9,943 bases of DNA from Gemmataceae bacterium (lineage in GTDB: Bacteria > Planctomycetota > Planctomycetia > Gemmatales > Gemmataceae): positions 1-9,943 of the forward strand of contig CANJKY010000062.1 of assembly GCA_947474875.1 (NCBI GenBank), in the 5' to 3' direction. Shown here piece after piece: positions 7,897 to 9,943 of this stretch. Every line of letters starts with the position of its first letter. Position 1 is the first letter of the stretch. The position numbers were made by a program, and so were the translations under genes. Below the pieces are notes generated by a model. That model was not told the origin of the DNA and searched no databases. It saw only the letters and a list, made by a program, of their open reading frames with translations.

Positions 7897-8361
7897 TCAG
7901 TTGTTGGGGCGATCGTCGGCTGGTGGTGCTGGTGTGCCCATCATCTGACCATCTTGCTGTTTGGGGACCGGCTCGCCGGTCAACCGGGCACCGCTCGTGT
8001 TCGGAACAGGGGCGCCGGTCGTGCGACCCCACTTGTCGCAGCCGAGGGCAGTCAGGGCGAGTGTCCACACCGCGGCCAGCATTCGCACCACCCGCCACGG
8101 GTGCCGCCGCCAACCCGCATCCGCCGTGACCACCCGCCCGGCCGTGTCCCGGATGAACGTGAGGCACGGCATCCGATCGCCGGACAGTAACCGGCCCGCT
8201 TCTTCGCGGGTGTACTCGGACAGGTTGTGGACGTGCTTCTGGCAGATGCCGCAGAACCGGGTGCGGTCGTCCCCGGCCATCTCGTCCCAGTTTTGGGTAC
8301 ACGGGGTCGGGATGCGGAGGTCGTCGAGGGTGGCGAGCGGAACTTTTTTCACGACGGGCAC
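7897..8361 (-). CDS. Hypothetical Cys-motif protein with an internal membrane segment and a Gly-Pro repeat tail
   Basis: This 154-residue protein has three parts. Residues 17-70 hold IPTPCTQNWDEMAGDDRTRF-C-GIC-QKHVHNLSEY, with C21, C37, C40 and C66 as possible metal ligands (C37-x2-C40 is zinc-ribbon-like) plus H43 and H45. The pattern recalls a widespread uncharacterised family in planctomycetes and Bacteroidetes with a C..W..M....R.C..C...V core. Residues 90-107 (VVRMLAAVWTLALTALGC) form one hydrophobic segment preceded by arginines and ending in a Cys, resembling a lipoprotein signal but placed mid-protein and with an imperfect lipobox (A-L-G-C). The tail (110-154) is Pro/Gly-rich with three imperfect repeats: TGAPVP, TGEPVP, GTPAPP. 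Function unknown. The start is GTG 8361; GTG 8352 (giving MKKVPL...) is a good alternative, because GGAG lies 8 bases before it. It would leave the Cys-motif core intact. Confidence 0.75.
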   Translation of the reverse strand: MPVVKKVPLATLDDLRIPTPCTQNWDEMAGDDRTRFCGICQKHVHNLSEYTREEAGRLLSGDRMPCLTFIRDTAGRVVTADAGWRRHPWRVVRMLAAVWTLALTALGCDKWGRTTGAPVPNTSGARLTGEPVPKQQDGQMMGTPAPPADDRPNN

Positions 8362-8436
8362 TCCGGCAGTAGACGCGGCTTACCCGTTCCGACGACGGAG
8401 CGTGAGCTGAAGTTTCCCGGAATGTGAGCGGCTGGT
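8362..8436. other. Short upstream region of the Cys-motif gene
   Basis: These 75 bases lie between palindrome C and the hypothetical gene. They contain two GCTCAC copies on the - strand, but no promoter pair I would defend. Confidence 0.4.
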
Positions 8437-8486
8437 GTGCAACGCCGCAAGCGGCGTGGGCGATTACGCCGCTTGCGGCGTTGCAC
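8437..8486. terminator. Compound palindrome C after the PEP hydrolase gene
   Basis: Two perfect 21-base inverted arms (8437-8457 and 8466-8486) surround an 8-base loop. Each arm contains a 16-base palindrome: ACGCCGC-AA-GCGGCGT (8442-8457) and its complement (8466-8481). It begins 3 bases after the stop of the - strand PEP hydrolase gene, where it could end or stabilise that transcript. There is no U-tract after it, so the terminator role is inferred from position. Confidence 0.75.
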
Positions 8487-8489
8487 CCC

Positions 8490-9317
8490 TCAGCCCACGG
8501 CCAGGTCTTTGAACCGCTTCACGCAGTCGGTGATGGCCACCTCGGTGGGCAGGCGTTCGATGCTGCTCGCGCCGAAGAACCCGACCACCCCGCGGGTGTT
8601 CGCCAGCACGTACTTCACGTCGTCCGGCTCGGCGATCGGCCCGCCGTGGCACAGCACCAGGATGTCCGGGTTCACCGCCTTGGCCGCGTCGCACAGCGCC
8701 TGCACCCGCTTCGCGCTCTCGGCCAGGGTGAGGGCCGACTTCGCCCCGATCATCCCCTTGGTGGTCAGCCCCATGTGTGGGATGAGCACGTCCGCCCCGG
8801 CCGCCGCCATCCGCTCCGCCTCCCGCTCGGTGAACACGTACGGGCACGTCAGCAGCCCCATGTCGCTGGCCGCCGCGATCATCTCCACCTCCTTGTCGAA
8901 CCCCATGCCGGTCTCTTCCAGGTTCTGGCGGAACGCCCCGTCGATCAGCCCGACGGTGGGGAAGTTCTGCACCCCGCTGAACCCGGCGTCGGCCACGTCC
9001 TTCAGGAACCGCTTCATCACCCGGAACGGGTCGGTGCCGCACACCCCGGCCAGCACCGGCGTGTGTTCGACGACCGGGATCACCTCGCGGGCCATGTCCA
9101 GCACGATCTGGTTGGCATCCCCGTAGGGCATCAGCCCGGACAGGCTGCCGCGACCGGCCATGCGGAACCGGCCGGAGTTGTAGATAATGATCAGGTCGAG
9201 GCCGCCGGCCTCGCCGCACTTGGCGGACAGGCCGGTGCCAGCCCCGCCGCCGACGATCGGCCGGCCGGCGGACACCTGGGAGCGGAGGCGGGCGAGGATT
9301 TGGTCGCGGGGAATCAT
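8490..9317 (-). CDS. Phosphoenolpyruvate hydrolase family TIM-barrel protein (Tm-1 C-terminal domain type)
   Basis: This 275-residue protein is a full-length single domain of the PEP-hydrolase-like/TIM-barrel signal transduction family, also found as the C-terminal half of the plant Tm-1 virus resistance protein. Recognisable stretches: GRPIVGGGAGTGLSAKCGEA (18-37), LIIIYNSGRFRMAGRGSLSG (42-61) with MPYGDAN, PVLAGVCGTDPF, FSGVQNFPTVGLIDG, the IPHMGLTTKG loop, LCHGGPIAEPDD and the closing GFFGASSIERLP. Alternating strand and helix segments fit an eight-fold barrel related to the PEP mutase/isocitrate lyase group. The PEP hydrolase name comes from family annotation; the real substrate is uncertain. 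In many bacteria this gene sits beside a Tm-1-like ATP-binding (UPF0261) gene, and none is seen within the window. The start ATG 9317 gives the family's usual N-terminus. It lies 9 bases after the membrane protein gene, so the two are probably co-transcribed. Compound palindrome C follows the stop. Confidence 0.92.
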   Translation of the reverse strand: MIPRDQILARLRSQVSAGRPIVGGGAGTGLSAKCGEAGGLDLIIIYNSGRFRMAGRGSLSGLMPYGDANQIVLDMAREVIPVVEHTPVLAGVCGTDPFRVMKRFLKDVADAGFSGVQNFPTVGLIDGAFRQNLEETGMGFDKEVEMIAAASDMGLLTCPYVFTEREAERMAAAGADVLIPHMGLTTKGMIGAKSALTLAESAKRVQALCDAAKAVNPDILVLCHGGPIAEPDDVKYVLANTRGVVGFFGASSIERLPTEVAITDCVKRFKDLAVG

Positions 9318-9326
9318 GCCCCCGTT

Positions 9327-9767
9327 CTACTGAGGCGGGTCGGGGAGCGGGAAGTCGAGTTCGGGCAGGGGCAGGGACAGCGGGTCGCGGCGGGGGGGCG
9401 GGGTGACGTCGGTCACGGTCACCGCTGGGGCGATCGTCATGCGGGCTGTCTCCGCCGTCTCCGCCGCCGCCAGCATGTGGTCCAGCAGCGCCGCGGTTTC
9501 CTTCGTGTCGGCCGGTCCCTTCATAACCGGGGCGGTCGGCCGTTTCCACAGCGAGCGGAACAGTTCGAACACGAGCACCATCCCCCCGCCCCAGGCGGCG
9601 AACGTGAACGGCAACCGGGCGGTCAGGGTGTCGCGGAGCGCCTCGCCCGAGTCCGTCTGGGTGGCCGCCATCGCCGCCGTCGCGTGGGCGAACAGATACC
9701 CGCACCCGGCCAGCACCAGGGCGGTGGGCACGGCCGTCTTGAGTGAGCGAAGCAGGAACCCGCGCAT
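9327..9767 (-). CDS. Hypothetical small membrane protein with a Pro-rich tail
   Basis: This 146-residue protein was not recognised. Two hydrophobic stretches are visible: about 9-34 (TAVPTALVLAGCGYLFAHAT and on) and about 49-70 (FTFAAWGGGMVLVFELF), with basic residues before the first (MRGFLLRSLK) and after the second (WKRP). It should be a two-pass inner-membrane protein with both ends in the cytoplasm. The rest (about 75-146) is polar and ends in a low-complexity Pro/Leu/Asp run (LPLPELDFPLPDPPQ). The ATG at 9767 was preferred over an upstream in-frame start at 9833, because the added 22 residues look non-coding and would cover the probable regulatory region. It is the first gene of a probable two-gene operon with the PEP hydrolase family gene, 9 bases downstream. 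Codon use fits the neighbours, so it is likely a real gene. Confidence 0.65.
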   Translation of the reverse strand: MRGFLLRSLKTAVPTALVLAGCGYLFAHATAAMAATQTDSGEALRDTLTARLPFTFAAWGGGMVLVFELFRSLWKRPTAPVMKGPADTKETAALLDHMLAAAETAETARMTIAPAVTVTDVTPPPRRDPLSLPLPELDFPLPDPPQ

Positions 9768-9811
9768 CGGTCCGGGATCAGGGGTGACAAGCGGCGGACA
9801 CAGCCGGCCGA

Positions 9812-9824
9812 ACGGTTGAACCGT
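9812..9824. promoter_or_regulatory. Candidate operator palindrome ACGGTTGAACCGT
   Basis: This is a perfect 6-1-6 inverted repeat, 44 bases upstream of the membrane protein start, in the gap between that gene and the rightward promoter. It could bind a dimeric regulator or be chance. Confidence 0.3.
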
Positions 9825-9855
9825 AGCACACATTTTTCCGCCCGGCGTCCGATCC

Positions 9856-9885
9856 TTGACCCCGGCGGCCCGCCGATGCTACCCT
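9856..9885 (+). promoter_or_regulatory. Probable sigma70-type promoter reading out of the window
   Basis: TTGACC (9856-9861) and TACCCT (9880-9885) are separated by 18 bases. The -35 matches the consensus at 5 of 6 positions; the -10 keeps only T, A and the final T. Transcription would start near 9892. The spacer holds a perfect palindrome CGGCGGCCCGCCG (9863-9875), which might be an operator. It probably drives a gene starting at or beyond the right edge. Confidence 0.5.
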
Positions 9886-9921
9886 CAGCAGGTTTCGCCG
9901 AATCTCCGCCCGGTTCGTAGG

Positions 9922-9943
9922 ATGGCGTGGGCGGCTCCTCTCC
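9922..9943 (+). CDS. Possible start of a rightward gene (3' cut off by the window edge)
   Basis: ATG at 9922 opens a frame reading MAWAAPL up to the edge, about 30 bases after the predicted transcription start. The ribosome site is poor (AGG almost touching the ATG), and only seven codons are visible, so this is only a candidate. Confidence 0.2.

Noticed and set aside
7966..7981. Hairpin GACCGG-CTCG-CCGGTC near the end of tsaC
   Set aside because: It lies inside the coding sequence of the - strand gene's Gly-Pro tail and is too short to stand out in GC-rich DNA.

Overview
The window is high-GC DNA (spot counts of about 62 to 80% per 60 bases) packed with genes on both strands. The organism looks like a planctomycete, most likely of the Gemmataceae. 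This rests on base composition, on a Cys-motif/Gly-Pro-tail hypothetical protein and a MazF/DUF104-type pair of kinds I associate with that group, and on abundant palindromes after stop codons. It is a judgement from recalled families, not a search result. Most content is housekeeping-like. No phage, transposase, CRISPR array, rRNA or tRNA was seen.

Left block, + strand (1-5311): the 3' four-fifths of an ABC-F translation factor (EttA type), then a small antitoxin gene, an overlapping MazF/PemK-type toxin, a LolD/MacB-type ABC ATPase starting inside the toxin's stop codon (ATGA), and a large FtsX-like permease with two FtsX modules. Gaps are 8 bases or overlaps, except for an 80-base gap holding a palindrome between ATPase and permease. 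The ATPase and permease together should form a MacB/LolCDE-like transporter or mechanotransmission complex in the inner membrane. The toxin-antitoxin pair is unexpectedly wedged inside this co-directional run.

Middle block (5312-7899): a long perfect hairpin separates the permease from a convergent TPR-repeat protein (- strand). That gene is divergent from a long-form Sua5/TsaC-type threonylcarbamoyl-AMP synthase (+ strand; tRNA t6A synthesis).

Right block (7897-9943): three - strand genes. The first transcribed is an unrecognised small membrane protein, followed 9 bases later by a TIM-barrel 'phosphoenolpyruvate hydrolase' family protein (Tm-1 C-terminal type), which ends at another perfect hairpin. 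Next comes a Cys-motif protein with an internal membrane segment and a Gly/Pro-rich tail. The right edge holds a good sigma70-like promoter reading + strand out of the window.

The most interesting non-coding signal is three intergenic inverted repeats (2610-2661, 5313-5369, 8437-8486). Each lies 1-6 bases after a stop codon, and each is built of two arms that are themselves palindromes, so each can fold as one long stem or two short hairpins. Their sequences differ but their architecture is shared, which recalls BIME/REP elements. I see no clearly new multi-gene system here.
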